NCBI RefSeq assembly: GCF_020010925.1
Contig: NZ_JAGJBZ010000002.1
Span: forward strand, 372,001-436,000
DNA length: 64,000 nucleotides
Source of the DNA: Streptomyces griseiscabiei
GTDB lineage: Bacteria; Actinomycetota; Actinomycetes; Streptomycetales; Streptomycetaceae
Direction of reading: 5' to 3'
Shown here: positions 51,831 through 61,763 of the stretch, piece by piece
Layout: each line of letters opens with the position of its first letter
Position numbering within the stretch: the first letter of the stretch is position 1
Notes under the pieces: model-generated
What the model was told of the DNA's origin: nothing
What the model saw: only the letters and a program-made list of their open reading frames with translations
Database searches by the model: none
Translations under genes and position numbers: made by a program

Positions 51831-53123
51831 ATGATGCGTACGCGTCCGCTGAAGGTGGCGCTGCTGGGCTGTGGGGTCGTCGGCTCAGAGGTGGCGCGCA
51901 TCATGACGACGCACGCCGACGACCTCGCCGCACGCATCGGCGCCCCGGTCGAGCTCGCGGGCGTGGCCGTGCGGCGGCCCTCCCGGGTCCGTGAGGGCAT
52001 CGACCCCGCCCTCGTCACCACCGACGCCACCGCGCTCGTCAAACGCGGGGACATCGACGTCGTCGTCGAGGTCATCGGCGGTATCGAGCCCGCCCGCTCC
52101 CTCATCACCACCGCGTTCGAGTACGGCGCCTCCGTCGTCTCCGCCAACAAGGCCCTCCTCGCCCAGGACGGCGCCGCCCTGCACGCCGCCGCCGGGGACC
52201 ATGACGCGGACCTCTACTACGAGGCCGCCGTCGCCGGTGCCATCCCGCTGATCCGGCCGCTGCGCGAGTCCCTCGCCGGCGACAAGATCAACCGGGTGAT
52301 GGGCATCGTCAACGGCACGACCAACTTCATCCTCGACAAGATGGACACCACGGGCGCCGGGTACCAGGAGGCCCTCGACGAGGCCACCGCCCTCGGGTAC
52401 GCCGAGGCCGACCCGACCGCCGACGTCGAGGGGTTCGACGCCGCGGCCAAGGCCGCGATCCTCGCCGGTATCGCCTTCCACTCGCGTGTGCGCCTCGACG
52501 ACGTGTACCGCGAGGGCATGACCGAGGTGACGGCGGCCGACTTCGCCTCCGCCAAGAACATGGGCTGCACCATCAAGCTGCTCGCCATCTGCGAGCGGGC
52601 CGCGGACGGCGGTTCCGTCACCGCGCGCGTGCACCCCGCGATGATCCCGCTGACGCACCCGCTCGCCTCCGTGCGCGGCGCCTACAACGCGGTGTTCGTG
52701 GAGTCGGACGCCGCCGGTCAGCTGATGTTCTACGGGCCGGGCGCCGGCGGTGCCCCCACCGCCTCCGCCGTGCTCGGCGACCTCGTGGCCGTGTGCCGCA
52801 ACCGCCTCGCCGGCTCCACCGGACCCGGCGAGTCCGCCTATGCCGCCCTGCCGGTCTCGCCGATGGGCGAGGTCGTCACCCGCTACCACATCAGCCTCGA
52901 CGTCGCCGACAAACCGGGTGTTCTCGCCCAGGTGGCGACCGTGTTCGCGGAGCACGGGGTGTCGATCGATACGGTTCGGCAGCAGGGCAAGGACGGCGAG
53001 GCCTCTCTCGTCGTCGTCACCCATCGCGCCTCCGACGCCTCCCTCACCGGGACCGTCGAGGCGCTGCGCAACCTCGACACCGTGCGGGGTGTCGCCAGCA
53101 TCATGCGGGTTGAAGGAGAGTAA
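51831..53123 (+). CDS. hom: Homoserine dehydrogenase
   Basis: NAD(P)H-dependent enzyme reducing aspartate semialdehyde to homoserine, 430 residues. The Rossmann motif VALLGCGVVGSEVARIM is at the N-terminus; the catalytic region has NKALLAQDG, YEAAVAGAIPLIRPLRESLAGD and ALDEATALGYAEADPTADVEGFDAAAKAAIL. The C-terminal ACT domain (DVADKPGVLAQVATVFAEHG) allows threonine feedback. Two ATGs (51831 and 51834) start the protein behind GAGG; longer upstream starts are less likely. thrC follows after 6 bp. Confidence 0.96.
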   Translation: MMRTRPLKVALLGCGVVGSEVARIMTTHADDLAARIGAPVELAGVAVRRPSRVREGIDPALVTTDATALVKRGDIDVVVEVIGGIEPARSLITTAFEYGASVVSANKALLAQDGAALHAAAGDHDADLYYEAAVAGAIPLIRPLRESLAGDKINRVMGIVNGTTNFILDKMDTTGAGYQEALDEATALGYAEADPTADVEGFDAAAKAAILAGIAFHSRVRLDDVYREGMTEVTAADFASAKNMGCTIKLLAICERAADGGSVTARVHPAMIPLTHPLASVRGAYNAVFVESDAAGQLMFYGPGAGGAPTASAVLGDLVAVCRNRLAGSTGPGESAYAALPVSPMGEVVTRYHISLDVADKPGVLAQVATVFAEHGVSIDTVRQQGKDGEASLVVVTHRASDASLTGTVEALRNLDTVRGVASIMRVEGE

Positions 53124-53129
53124 CCAGCA

Positions 53130-54188
53130 ATGACCCACCAGTGGCGCGGAATCATCGAGGAGTACCGGGACCGGCTGCCCGTCTCCGACAGCACGCCGGT
53201 CGTGACGCTCCGGGAGGGCGGCACGCCCCTCGTGCCCGCGCAGGTGCTCTCCGAGCGCACGGGCTGCGAGGTCCACCTCAAGGTGGAGGGCGCGAACCCC
53301 ACCGGGTCCTTCAAGGACCGCGGCATGACCATGGCCATCACGCGGGCGAAGGAAGAGGGCGCGAAGGCCGTCATCTGTGCCTCCACGGGCAACACCTCTG
53401 CCTCCGCGGCCGCCTACGCCGTCCGCGCGGGCATGGTCTCCGCCGTGCTCGTCCCGCGCGGCAAGATCGCGCTGGGCAAGATGGGCCAGGCCCTGGTGCA
53501 CGGCGCGAAGATCCTCCAGGTCGACGGCAACTTCGACGACTGCCTCACCCTCGCGCGTGAACTGAGCGACAACTACCCGGTGGCGCTGGTCAATTCGGTG
53601 AACCCGGTGCGCATCGAGGGCCAGAAGACCGCCGCGTTCGAGATCGTGGACATGCTCGGCGACGCGCCCGACGTCCACGTCCTGCCGGTGGGCAACGCGG
53701 GCAACATCACGGCGTACTGGAAGGGCTACAAGGAGTACGCCGCCGACGGGATCGCGGCCAGGACCCCGCGCATGTGGGGGTTCCAGGCCTCCGGTTCCGC
53801 GCCCATCGTGCGCGGCGAGGTCGTCAAGGACCCGTCGACGATCGCCACCGCGATCCGCATCGGCAACCCCGCGTCCTGGAACTACGCGCTGGCCGCGCGG
53901 GACGAGTCGGGCGGCTTCATCGACGAGGTGACGGACCGTGAGATCCTGCGCGCCTACCGGCTGTTGGCCGCTCAGGAGGGTGTCTTCGTGGAGCCCGCCT
54001 CCGCCGCCTCCGTGGCCGGTCTGCTGAAGGCCGCCGAGGCCGGCAAGGTCGACCCGGGCCAGACCATCGTCTGCACGGTCACCGGCAACGGCCTCAAGGA
54101 CCCCGACTGGGCCGTCGCGGGCGCCCCGCAGCCCGTCACCGTCCCGGTGGACGCGGCGACGGCCGCCGAGCGTCTCGGGCTCGCGTAA
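53130..54188 (+). CDS. thrC: Threonine synthase
   Basis: PLP enzyme converting O-phosphohomoserine to threonine, 352 residues, of the shorter class II type. PLP Lys is in [15 protein letters not shown], with [15 protein letters not shown] binding the substrate and [19 protein letters not shown] the cofactor phosphate. ATG at 53130 follows AAGGAGAG. It is almost contiguous with hom and lies 360 bp before thrB, so hom-thrC form one operon and thrB may have its own promoter. Confidence 0.96.
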   Translation: MTHQWRGIIEEYRDRLPVSDSTPVVTLREGGTPLVPAQVLSERTGCEVHLKVEGANPTGSFKDRGMTMAITRAKEEGAKAVICASTGNTSASAAAYAVRAGMVSAVLVPRGKIALGKMGQALVHGAKILQVDGNFDDCLTLARELSDNYPVALVNSVNPVRIEGQKTAAFEIVDMLGDAPDVHVLPVGNAGNITAYWKGYKEYAADGIAARTPRMWGFQASGSAPIVRGEVVKDPSTIATAIRIGNPASWNYALAARDESGGFIDEVTDREILRAYRLLAAQEGVFVEPASAASVAGLLKAAEAGKVDPGQTIVCTVTGNGLKDPDWAVAGAPQPVTVPVDAATAAERLGLA

Positions 54189-54547
54189 CCGCGTCCGCGA
54201 CCACTCGCGTATCCTCTCGCCCAGCCGTTCGAAAAGACCTGGGAGTCGCGCGTAGACGCGGGTTCCCGGGGGATAACCCTGACAGGACCCGACAGGGGGT
54301 GCACAGGGGGCTTACGACACGCATCGTGCGCCTCCTGTGCGCCCTATGTCGCCACAGAACCTTCCTTCGATAGGCTGTACTGAACCCGCCCGCCGCATAT
54401 GCCCCGCAAGGGTGCGGCGCCGCGCCGTCTTGAGCGGCCGCAGGGTCTCACGTACCTGTCGAATGTCCGTCGATATCCATCGAACGTCATTCGACGATCG
54501 ACAATCGAGAATCGTCAATCTCGCAGCTCAAGGAGAGTCATCGAGCG
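54189..54547 (+). other. Leader region upstream of thrB
   Basis: A 359-bp gap inside an otherwise compact operon. Its 3' half (54455-54525) is unusually rich in TCGA/ATCG words (TCGAATGTCCGTCGATATCC, TCATTCGACGATCGACAATC) and less GC-rich than its surroundings, giving several overlapping short palindromes just before the AAGGAGAG ribosome site. A promoter or structured leader is likely; no riboswitch class is recognised and no gene is seen. Confidence 0.45.
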
Positions 54548-55501
54548 ATGGCCGGTCCAGCGTTCCGCGCCGCCGCCGTACGGGTGCGCGTCCCCGCCAC
54601 CAGCGCCAACCTCGGCCCGGGCTTCGACGCTCTGGGCCTGTCGCTGGGGCTCTACGACGACGTGGTCGTCCGGGTGGCCGACTCCGGCCTGCACGTCGAC
54701 ATCGCGGGGGAGGGCAGCGAGACCCTTCCACGCGACGAGAAACACCTCCTCGTACGGTCCCTGCGCACCGCCTTCGACCTGCTGGGCGGACAGCCCCGGG
54801 GCCTCGAGATCGTGTGCGCCAACCGCATTCCGCACGGCCGCGGCCTCGGCTCCTCCTCCGCCGCCATCTGCGCCGGCATCGTCGCCGCCCGCGCCGTGAC
54901 CATAGGCGGCGACAACCGGCTCGACGACGCCGCGCTGCTCGAACTGGCCACGGAGATCGAGGGCCACCCCGACAACGTCGCGGCCTGTCTCCTCGGCGGC
55001 TTCACGCTCTCCTGGATGGAGGGCGGCGCCGCGCGGGCGATCAGGATGGATCCCGCGGATTCCATCGTTCCGGTGGTTTTCGTGCCCGGGAAGCCGGTTC
55101 TCACGGAGACGGCGCGCGGACTGCTCCCGCGCAACGTCCCGCACGTCGACGCTGCGACCAACGCGGGCCGGGCGGCCCTTCTCGTGGAAGCCCTGACCAG
55201 GCGCCCCGAACTGCTGCTGCCCGCCACCGAGGACCGGCTGCACCAGGAGTACCGCGCGCCCGCCATGCCGGAGAGCGCGGCCCTGGTGGAGCGGCTGCGC
55301 GCCGACGGCGTACCGGCCGTCATCTCCGGCGCCGGACCCACCGTCCTGGCCCTGGCCGACGAGGCCAGCGCCGACAAGGTGGCCGATCTCGCGGGTGCGG
55401 GATGGGCCGCCAACCGGCTGGATCTCGACGCCCGAGGGGCGTGCGTCCTGCCGCTGACCACGAACGTCATCGAGACCGGCGCCGACAGCGGCGTCGAGTA
55501 G
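54548..55501 (+). CDS. thrB: Homoserine kinase
   Basis: GHMP-family kinase phosphorylating homoserine, 317 residues. The N-terminal motif is [20 protein letters not shown], the ATP loop is [17 protein letters not shown], and the third GHMP motif is [16 protein letters not shown] at 54548 follows AAGGAGAG with about 10-nt spacing. With ThrC it completes threonine synthesis from homoserine made by Hom. The rho gene follows after 410 bp. Confidence 0.96.
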   Translation: MAGPAFRAAAVRVRVPATSANLGPGFDALGLSLGLYDDVVVRVADSGLHVDIAGEGSETLPRDEKHLLVRSLRTAFDLLGGQPRGLEIVCANRIPHGRGLGSSSAAICAGIVAARAVTIGGDNRLDDAALLELATEIEGHPDNVAACLLGGFTLSWMEGGAARAIRMDPADSIVPVVFVPGKPVLTETARGLLPRNVPHVDAATNAGRAALLVEALTRRPELLLPATEDRLHQEYRAPAMPESAALVERLRADGVPAVISGAGPTVLALADEASADKVADLAGAGWAANRLDLDARGACVLPLTTNVIETGADSGVE

Positions 55502-55911
55502 GGGCGTTCGGTTGCCGGATTTCGAGAGGGGGAATGTTTGTTGGATCCGGTAGTGTTAACCTCAAGTCTGCACCTGCCCCAGCCATGGCGAGGTGCTTAT
55601 CGTCCCCGTCCGGGACAACCATTCTTCCGGGAGTCTCCCAAGCCGCACTGTGCTTCGTACGTCAAGCTGTACGCCGTACGCAGGCACTGAGCGGTCTGCC
55701 GAGCAGGCTCCGGAACCGGCGTGGCCGAGCCGGCCGTGACACAGACACTCAGTGCCACGGCCCGGAAAGCGCCGAATCACCAGAAATTTTTCCTCCGCCG
55801 CCTTTGGCGGACCACCGCCCCGGCACGGTCCACCCGAACAGGGCCGAAGCCGGACAGCACAAACGGTCGCCGAGCCAGAAGGCCGACGTCCGCTCCAGGG
55901 AAGGACCCTTC
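55502..55911 (+). other. Long leader region upstream of rho
   Basis: 410 bp without a supported gene. TAGTGT at 55551-55556 resembles a Streptomyces -10 box, but I see no matching -35. If transcription starts there, rho has a leader of about 350 nt. The leader contains an unusually AT-rich GAAATTTTTCC at ~55785 and a small stem CCGCC-TTT-GGCGG. Bacterial rho genes are often autoregulated through long leaders, which would fit. Confidence 0.45.
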
Positions 55912-57948
55912 GTGAGCGACACCACCGATCTGATGGGCGCACGTGTCGAGGACACCGCTGCCGCGCCCGCCACGGACGCCGCGCCTGCCAGCGGTGCCGG
56001 CTCCCGGCGGCGCCGTGGCACCGGCCTCGAGGGCATGGTGCTGGCCGAGCTGCAGCAGGTCGCATCCGGCCTCGGCATCAGGGGCACCGCGCGGATGCGC
56101 AAGAGCCAGCTGATCGAGGTCATCAAGGACGCGCAGGCGGGAGGGGGTGCCCCGGCGAAGGCCGAGGCCGCCGCCGAGGCCAAGCCGAAGCGCCGTGCCA
56201 CCTCGAAGGCGCGCACGGGCGACGACGCCGCCCCGGCCGAGAAGGCCCCGGCCAAGAAGGCCGAGGCGCCCGCCGAGAAGGTCGACAAGACCGAGAAGGC
56301 CGTGGCCCAGCAGCAGATCGAGATCCCCGGCCAGCCGGCCGGCGGCGACGAGGCGCCCACCGAGCGCCGTCGGCGCCGGGCCACCGCCGACGCGGGCAGC
56401 CCCGAGACCGTCACCGCCGAGGCCAAGAGCGAGGCCAAGGCCGAGACGCCCGCCCCGGCCCAGGCAGACGCCGGTGACCAGGGCGGCGAGGGCCGTCAGG
56501 GCCGCCGCGAGCGCGGCCGTGACCGCGGCGAGCGGGGCGACCGTACCGACCGCGGCGAGCGCGGTGAGCGCGGCCGTCGTGGCAAGGGCGACGAGCAGCA
56601 GGGCGGCGGTCAGCAGCAGCGCGACCGCGGTCAGCAGCAGGGCCAGCAGCAGGGCGGCGGCCGTCAGGACCGCCAGCGCGACAACGGCCCGCAGGACGAC
56701 GACGACTTCGACGGCGGACGCCGTGGCCGTCGCGGCCGCTACCGCGACCGTCGTGGCCGTCGCGGCCGTGACGAGATCGGCGCCCCCGAGCCGCAGCTCG
56801 CCGACGACGACGTCCTGATCCCCGTCGCGGGCATCCTGGACATCCTCGACAACTACGCGTTCATCCGGACCTCGGGCTACCTGCCCGGTCCGAACGACGT
56901 GTACGTCTCGCTCGCCCAGGTCCGCAAGAACGGCCTGCGCAAGGGCGACCACGTCACCGGCGCGGTCCGCCAGCCCAAGGACGGCGAGCGCCGCGAGAAG
57001 TTCAACGCGCTGGTCCGGCTGGACTCCCAGAACGGCATGGCGCCCGAATCCGGGCGCGGGCGCCCGGAGTTCAACAAGCTGACGCCGCTCTACCCGCAGG
57101 ACCGGCTCCGTCTGGAGACCGACCCGGGCGTCCTCACCACCCGCATCATCGACCTCGTCGCGCCGATCGGTAAGGGCCAGCGCGGTCTGATCGTGGCCCC
57201 GCCGAAGACCGGCAAGACCATGATCATGCAGGCGATCGCCAACGCGATCACGCACAACAACCCCGAGTGCCACCTGATGGTCGTCCTCGTCGACGAGCGT
57301 CCGGAAGAGGTCACCGACATGCAGCGGTCGGTGAAGGGCGAGGTCATCTCCTCGACCTTCGACCGCCCGGCCGAGGACCACACGACGGTCGCCGAACTCG
57401 CCATCGAGCGGGCCAAGCGCCTCGTCGAGCTGGGCCACGACGTGGTCGTGCTGCTCGACTCGATCACGCGTCTGGGCCGTGCCTACAACCTGGCGGCGCC
57501 GGCCTCCGGCCGCATCCTGTCCGGTGGTGTCGACTCGACCGCCCTGTACCCGCCGAAGCGCTTCTTCGGTGCGGCCCGCAACATCGAGGACGGCGGCTCG
57601 CTGACCATCCTCGCCACCGCGCTGGTGGACACCGGGTCCCGCATGGACGAGGTCATCTTCGAGGAGTTCAAGGGCACGGGCAACGCCGAGCTGAAGCTCG
57701 ACCGCAAGCTCGCCGACAAGCGCATCTTCCCCGCGGTGGACGTCGACGCGTCCGGTACCCGCAAGGAAGAGATCCTGCTCGGCAGCGACGAGCTCGCCAT
57801 CACCTGGAAGCTGCGCCGTGTGCTGCACGCGCTCGACTCCCAGCAGGCGATCGAGCTGCTGCTCGACAAGATGAAGCAGACGAAGTCGAACGGCGAGTTC
57901 CTGCTGCAGATCCAGAAGACGACGCCGATGCCGGGCAACGGCGACTAG
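55912..57948 (+). CDS. rho: Transcription termination factor Rho with large disordered N-terminal insert
   Basis: Hexameric RNA helicase terminating transcription, 678 residues against ~420 in E. coli. The N-terminal Rho_N helix bundle is at ~38-75 ([33 protein letters not shown]). A ~220-residue insert rich in Arg/Gly/Asp/Glu/Gln (repeats such as [14 protein letters not shown] and [10 protein letters not shown]) follows. The primary RNA-binding CSD starts [20 protein letters not shown]. ATPase motifs are [11 protein letters not shown] (Walker A), [16 protein letters not shown] (Walker B) and the R-loop/Q-loop region [22 protein letters not shown] at 55912 follows GGGAAGGA. Such inserts occur in actinobacterial Rho and add RNA binding. 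Confidence 0.97.
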   Translation: MSDTTDLMGARVEDTAAAPATDAAPASGAGSRRRRGTGLEGMVLAELQQVASGLGIRGTARMRKSQLIEVIKDAQAGGGAPAKAEAAAEAKPKRRATSKARTGDDAAPAEKAPAKKAEAPAEKVDKTEKAVAQQQIEIPGQPAGGDEAPTERRRRRATADAGSPETVTAEAKSEAKAETPAPAQADAGDQGGEGRQGRRERGRDRGERGDRTDRGERGERGRRGKGDEQQGGGQQQRDRGQQQGQQQGGGRQDRQRDNGPQDDDDFDGGRRGRRGRYRDRRGRRGRDEIGAPEPQLADDDVLIPVAGILDILDNYAFIRTSGYLPGPNDVYVSLAQVRKNGLRKGDHVTGAVRQPKDGERREKFNALVRLDSQNGMAPESGRGRPEFNKLTPLYPQDRLRLETDPGVLTTRIIDLVAPIGKGQRGLIVAPPKTGKTMIMQAIANAITHNNPECHLMVVLVDERPEEVTDMQRSVKGEVISSTFDRPAEDHTTVAELAIERAKRLVELGHDVVVLLDSITRLGRAYNLAAPASGRILSGGVDSTALYPPKRFFGAARNIEDGGSLTILATALVDTGSRMDEVIFEEFKGTGNAELKLDRKLADKRIFPAVDVDASGTRKEEILLGSDELAITWKLRRVLHALDSQQAIELLLDKMKQTKSNGEFLLQIQKTTPMPGNGD

Positions 57949-57972
57949 CAGCCGGTCGGCACCTGCCCGAAC

Positions 57973-58013
57973 ACCGGGGCCACCCTCCTTCGTGAGGGTG
58001 GCCCCGGTTTTCT
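57973..58013 (+). terminator. Intrinsic terminator after rho
   Basis: ACCGGGGCCACCCTC pairs with GAGGGTGGCCCCGGT around a CTTCGT loop and is followed by TTTTCTGT. This classical stem plus U-tract is the clearest intrinsic terminator in the window and ends the thr-rho unit. Confidence 0.92.
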
Positions 58014-58082
58014 GTATGGGACACGTGTACGATCACGGTCTTCATGCTCTGATCAACCATTGCACTTCCAGGGGGGAATTGA

Positions 58083-59831
58083 GTGGCTAGACCTTTGTCC
58101 GGAGCCATGGCCGCCGCGATAGCCGGGACGCTGTTGATGGCGTCCGCGAGCGGGGCGGGCGCCGACACCTCGACGCCCGACGCGCTGGACGTACGGATCG
58201 CCAAGGCGATGGCGGCGGACGACACCGCTCGTGTGGCGACGCGCGAGCCGTCGTCGAGCGCGAGTTCGGACGACGGCCCGGGGCGGTCCGCCCAGATCAT
58301 CGGCGGCTCGGAGACCACGATCGCCTCGGCGCCGTGGATGGCCCAGCTCTGGTACTACGACCCGACCCAGGACCTCGGCTTCTTCTGCGGCGGCACGGTC
58401 GTCTCGCCGACGAAGATCCTGACGGCGGCGCACTGCGTCGACAAGGACTACTACGACTGGGCCGCGTACGGCGAGATCGTCACCGGTACCGACCGGCTGC
58501 CCACGGCCGTCTACAACGACGACGGCACCCTCGACCACGTCGACTACCACGGCGGCACCCGCAGCACGCTGTCGCGCCAGTGGAACCACCCCTCGTGGGA
58601 CGAGGAGGCGATCGACAACGACGTCGCCGTCCTGACACTGGCGTCGCCGGTCAAGGCCAAGCCGATCAGGATGACGACGTCGGACGACACCACCTCGTAC
58701 AAGTCCGGCACCAAGGCCACGGTCTACGGCTGGGGCCGTACCAGCTCCAAGACCGAGGACATCTCGGAGACGCTGAAGACGGCCACACTGCCGATCGTCA
58801 GCGACACGACCTGCGGGAGCACCTGGGGCAGCTACTTCGTCAAGGGCCACATGGTCTGCGCGGGCAAGCCCTCCGGCGGCACGGACGCCACCACCACCGC
58901 CACCTGCAACGGTGACTCCGGTGGTCCGCTCGTCGTCAACAACAAGGTCGTCGGCGTCGTCTCATGGGGCGTCGAGGACTGTGTGTACAAGGGTGCCTAC
59001 CCGGTCTTCGCGAAGGTCAGCAAGTACGTCGGCGCGACCTACCCGAGGGTCGACGACGCGGCCATCACCCGCGACGGCAAGGCGGACGCCTTCCTGCGCA
59101 ACAAGGAGACCGGCACGGGCTACGTCCGCGCCTCCACGGGCTCCAAGCTCGGCGACCGCAAGGCGCTGACCGCCGAGGGCAGTTGGAAGGGCTACAACCT
59201 GGTCCAGCAGACCGACCTGAACCGGGACGGCCACCAGGACTACGTCCTGCGCCGCTCCTCCGACGGTGACGTCTTCTGGCGGCGGTACGTGCCCTCGTCC
59301 AAGACCTGGTCGACGACGCAGATCTTCGACGACTGGAAGACCCGCACCCGGATCGTCACCCCCGGTGACGTCACCGGGGACGCCCTGCCCGACCTGCTCT
59401 CGGTCGACTCGGCGGGCGCGCTGTGGATCTACCCCGGCAAGGGCACCGGCTCCTTCGGCACCCGCGTCAAGGTCGGCACGGGCTGGGGCCAGTACAACGC
59501 GGTCGTCGGTCACGGCGACTTCACCGGCGACGGCAAGGCCGACCTGATCGCGCGCACCAAGACCGGGTCGAACCTGTACCTGTACAAGGGCACCGGCAAG
59601 TCCGGCACGGGCGCCTTCGCGGCCCGGATCAAGGTCCGCTCGGACTGGAGCTCGTACAACACGCTCGTCACTCCCGGTGACGTCAGCGGTGACGGCAAGG
59701 CGGACCTGCTGGCCCGTACGACGGCCGGCACGCTGTACCTCTACAAGGGCACCGGCAAGGCCACGAGCGAGATCTTCGGCACACGGGGCTCGGTCGGTAC
59801 CAGCTACGCCCAGTACGACCTGCTCGGCTGA
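58083..59831 (+). CDS. Secreted trypsin-like serine protease with FG-GAP repeats
   Basis: Exported zymogen of 582 residues. Signal peptide (~1-27), propeptide to Q71, mature protease starting IIGGSETT. Catalytic His in LTAAHCV, Asp in DNDVAVLTL, Ser in CNGDSGGPLVV, with disulfide cysteines around each. From ~335 to the end are FG-GAP/VCBS beta-propeller repeats with calcium loops: DLNRDGHQDYVL, GDVTGDALPDLL, GDFTGDGKADLIAR, GDVSGDGKADLLAR. They may bind surfaces or substrate. GTG at 58083 follows GGGGGG. A strong hairpin follows the stop. Confidence 0.94.
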   Translation: MARPLSGAMAAAIAGTLLMASASGAGADTSTPDALDVRIAKAMAADDTARVATREPSSSASSDDGPGRSAQIIGGSETTIASAPWMAQLWYYDPTQDLGFFCGGTVVSPTKILTAAHCVDKDYYDWAAYGEIVTGTDRLPTAVYNDDGTLDHVDYHGGTRSTLSRQWNHPSWDEEAIDNDVAVLTLASPVKAKPIRMTTSDDTTSYKSGTKATVYGWGRTSSKTEDISETLKTATLPIVSDTTCGSTWGSYFVKGHMVCAGKPSGGTDATTTATCNGDSGGPLVVNNKVVGVVSWGVEDCVYKGAYPVFAKVSKYVGATYPRVDDAAITRDGKADAFLRNKETGTGYVRASTGSKLGDRKALTAEGSWKGYNLVQQTDLNRDGHQDYVLRRSSDGDVFWRRYVPSSKTWSTTQIFDDWKTRTRIVTPGDVTGDALPDLLSVDSAGALWIYPGKGTGSFGTRVKVGTGWGQYNAVVGHGDFTGDGKADLIARTKTGSNLYLYKGTGKSGTGAFAARIKVRSDWSSYNTLVTPGDVSGDGKADLLARTTAGTLYLYKGTGKATSEIFGTRGSVGTSYAQYDLLG

Positions 59832-59873
59832 AACACCAGGTGAGACCGGTCCCGCCGGGCTCGTCCGTCACAC

Positions 59874-59907
59874 ACGGTGCCCATCGCGTTTGCGCGATGG
59901 GCACCGT
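59874..59907 (+). terminator. Terminator hairpin after the protease gene
   Basis: ACGGTGCCCATCGCG pairs with CGCGATGGGCACCGT around a short TTTG loop, 42 bp after the stop codon. The 15-bp stem has no U-tract but is strong enough to act as a terminator, possibly in both directions. Confidence 0.8.
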
Positions 59908-60042
59908 TCGTCGTGCAACCCTTTCCCGGATTCTCCCGTCTGACCGGGCGGAGCGGCCATGGAACGGCATGGCCGTGTCCGACCCGACAGGCCTGGGCCT
60001 GAGCGCAGGGGGTAACCGACAGGAAAGGGAACCGAGGAGCAG

Positions 60043-61191
60043 ATGTCCGCCGAGAGCACGCCGACACCCGGCACCCCGGGGCAGACCGGCACCACCGGCC
60101 CGCGTCACCGCGCCGCGAAGAGCCGCCGCCGCAGGAACCGCACGACACGTGGCGGCCACAGCAGAGCGGCGGTCGTCACCGCCTGGACGGCCGCGGGCGT
60201 CCTGGTCCTGGGCGGCACGGGCGTCGGCTACCTGTACTTCAAGCTCAACGGCAACATCAAGAGCGTCGACATCAACCAGGCCCTCGGCACCGACCGGCCG
60301 CTCGACGTCGACAACGGCTCGCAGGACATCCTCGTCCTCGGCTCCGACACCCGTTCGGGCAGCAACAAGAAGCTCGGCGGGGGCGTGGACGACGGCAGCG
60401 CGCGCTCCGACACGGCGATGGTCGTGCATGTGTACGAGGGCCACAAGCGGGCCAGCGTGGTCTCCATACCCCGGGACACGCTCGTCGAGCGGCCCGAGTG
60501 CACCGACGCGAACGGCAAGACGTATCCGGCGGCCTCGTACGCGATGTTCAACTCCGCGTACTCGACGGGCGGCGCGGCGTGTGCGGTGAAGACCGTCGAG
60601 TCCATGACCGGGATCCGGATGGACCACTACATCGAGGTCGACTTCGCGGGCTTCGAGAAGCTGATCAACGTCCTCGGCGGGGTCGACATCACGACGACCA
60701 AGGACATCGAGGACCCGGACAGCCATCTGGACCTGAAGGCCGGGGAGCACACGCTCACGGGCAAGCAGGCCCTCGGGCTGGTCCGCACCCGGCACGGGGT
60801 CGGCGACGGGTCCGATCTCGGCCGTATCCAGCTCCAGCAGGCGTTCATCAAGGCACTCATCGAGCAGGTCAAGTCCGTCGGGATCTTCAGCAGCCCCAAG
60901 AAGCTCTACGACCTCGCCGACACCGCGACGGACGCGGTCACCACCGACTCCGACCTCGACAGCGTCAAGGACCTCGCGTCCTTCGCGTCCGGGCTCAAGG
61001 GCATCGACTCCAAGAACATGACCATGGTCACCATGCCGGTCCAGTACGACCCCGCCGACCCGAACCGGGTGCTCGTGGACGAGGCGAAGTCGAAGCAGGT
61101 CTGGGCGGCGCTCAAGGCGGACCGGACCATCCCGAAGTCGGCGACGAAGGGCACGGCGACCGGGGCCGCCGAGGGCGTCGTGGCGGGTTAG
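60043..61191 (+). CDS. LytR-CpsA-Psr (LCP) family protein
   Basis: Membrane-anchored enzyme attaching glycopolymers to peptidoglycan, 382 residues. A ~42-residue basic cytoplasmic tail is followed by one helix (VVTAWTAAGVLVLGGTGVGY). The LCP domain starts NILVLGSDTR-like (here DILVLGSDTRSG), then SDTAMVVHVYEGHKRASVVSIPRDTLV with the pyrophosphate-binding Arg, YIEVDFAGFEKLINVLGGVDI, and LDLKAGEHTLTGKQALGLVRTRH with further Arg ligands. ATG at 60043 follows GAGGAG. No LytR_C domain is present. Confidence 0.94.
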   Translation: MSAESTPTPGTPGQTGTTGPRHRAAKSRRRRNRTTRGGHSRAAVVTAWTAAGVLVLGGTGVGYLYFKLNGNIKSVDINQALGTDRPLDVDNGSQDILVLGSDTRSGSNKKLGGGVDDGSARSDTAMVVHVYEGHKRASVVSIPRDTLVERPECTDANGKTYPAASYAMFNSAYSTGGAACAVKTVESMTGIRMDHYIEVDFAGFEKLINVLGGVDITTTKDIEDPDSHLDLKAGEHTLTGKQALGLVRTRHGVGDGSDLGRIQLQQAFIKALIEQVKSVGIFSSPKKLYDLADTATDAVTTDSDLDSVKDLASFASGLKGIDSKNMTMVTMPVQYDPADPNRVLVDEAKSKQVWAALKADRTIPKSATKGTATGAAEGVVAG

Positions 61192-61278
61192 GGCCCTAGC
61201 CACAAGGGCGGGGCGGTCGCGTACGGCCGCCGCGAGGCCCCCCTCGGCGCCCCTGGCGGCGGCCGCGGGCACGCGACG

Positions 61279-61304
61279 GGAATACCTGAGCCCACCCCCT
61301 GGTT
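61279..61304 (+). promoter_or_regulatory. Sigma-R-type promoter upstream of rpmE
   Basis: GGAAT (61279-61283), 18 nt, then GTT (61302-61304) exactly matches the Streptomyces sigma-R consensus GGAAT-N18/19-GTT. It lies 104 bp before the rpmE start. Sigma-R controls the thiol-oxidative stress response, and rpmE is a reported sigma-R target in S. coelicolor. Confidence 0.85.
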
Positions 61305-61407
61305 TGGGGAGATGGCACCAGTCCTGGCAGACTGGTACGTCGGCTCCGGTTCACGCTCTCGCAGCCCGCGACAGCGACCCGGCGCCCTCCCGAAACTAGG
61401 AGACACC

Positions 61408-61629
61408 TTGAAGCGCGACATCCACCCCGAGTACGTCGAGACGCAGGTCAGCTGCACCTGTGGCGCGTCGTTCACCACCCGTAGCACGATCGAGAGCGGC
61501 ACCATCCGTGCCGAGGTCTGCTCCGAGTGCCACCCGTTCTACACGGGCAAGCAGAAGATCCTCGACACCGGTGGCCGTGTGGCCCGCTTCGAGGCCCGCT
61601 TCGGCAAGGCTGCCGCTGCCAAGAAGTAG
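61408..61629 (+). CDS. rpmE: 50S ribosomal protein L31, zinc-binding form
   Basis: Ribosomal protein L31 of 73 residues. The TTG start at 61408 follows AGGAGA and gives [16 protein letters not shown]. Cysteines in SCTCGASF and EVCSECHPF make this the zinc-ribbon C+ type. Zinc-free L31 paralogues are usually induced under zinc starvation, whereas this copy can be a zinc and redox-sensitive store. The sigma-R promoter upstream links it to disulfide stress. A hairpin follows the stop. Confidence 0.97.
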   Translation: MKRDIHPEYVETQVSCTCGASFTTRSTIESGTIRAEVCSECHPFYTGKQKILDTGGRVARFEARFGKAAAAKK

Positions 61630-61638
61630 CGAGCCCCC

Positions 61639-61685
61639 AGCGCCGGTCCGCGGTGCCCCTCCGGGGGCGTCGGGACCGGCGCTTT
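61639..61685 (+). terminator. Terminator hairpin after rpmE
   Basis: AGCGCCGGTCC (61639-61649) pairs with GGGACCGGCGCT (61672-61683), enclosing a second small stem GCCCC-TCC-GGGGGC, and is followed by TT. It separates rpmE from prfA transcription at least partly. Confidence 0.75.
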
Positions 61686-61763
61686 GCGGTGCGGCACACA
61701 GCTGCGCAGCCCATGAGTGCAGCCCACTCACCACGTAGTACGTCGTACAGGGAGCCGGAAGAG

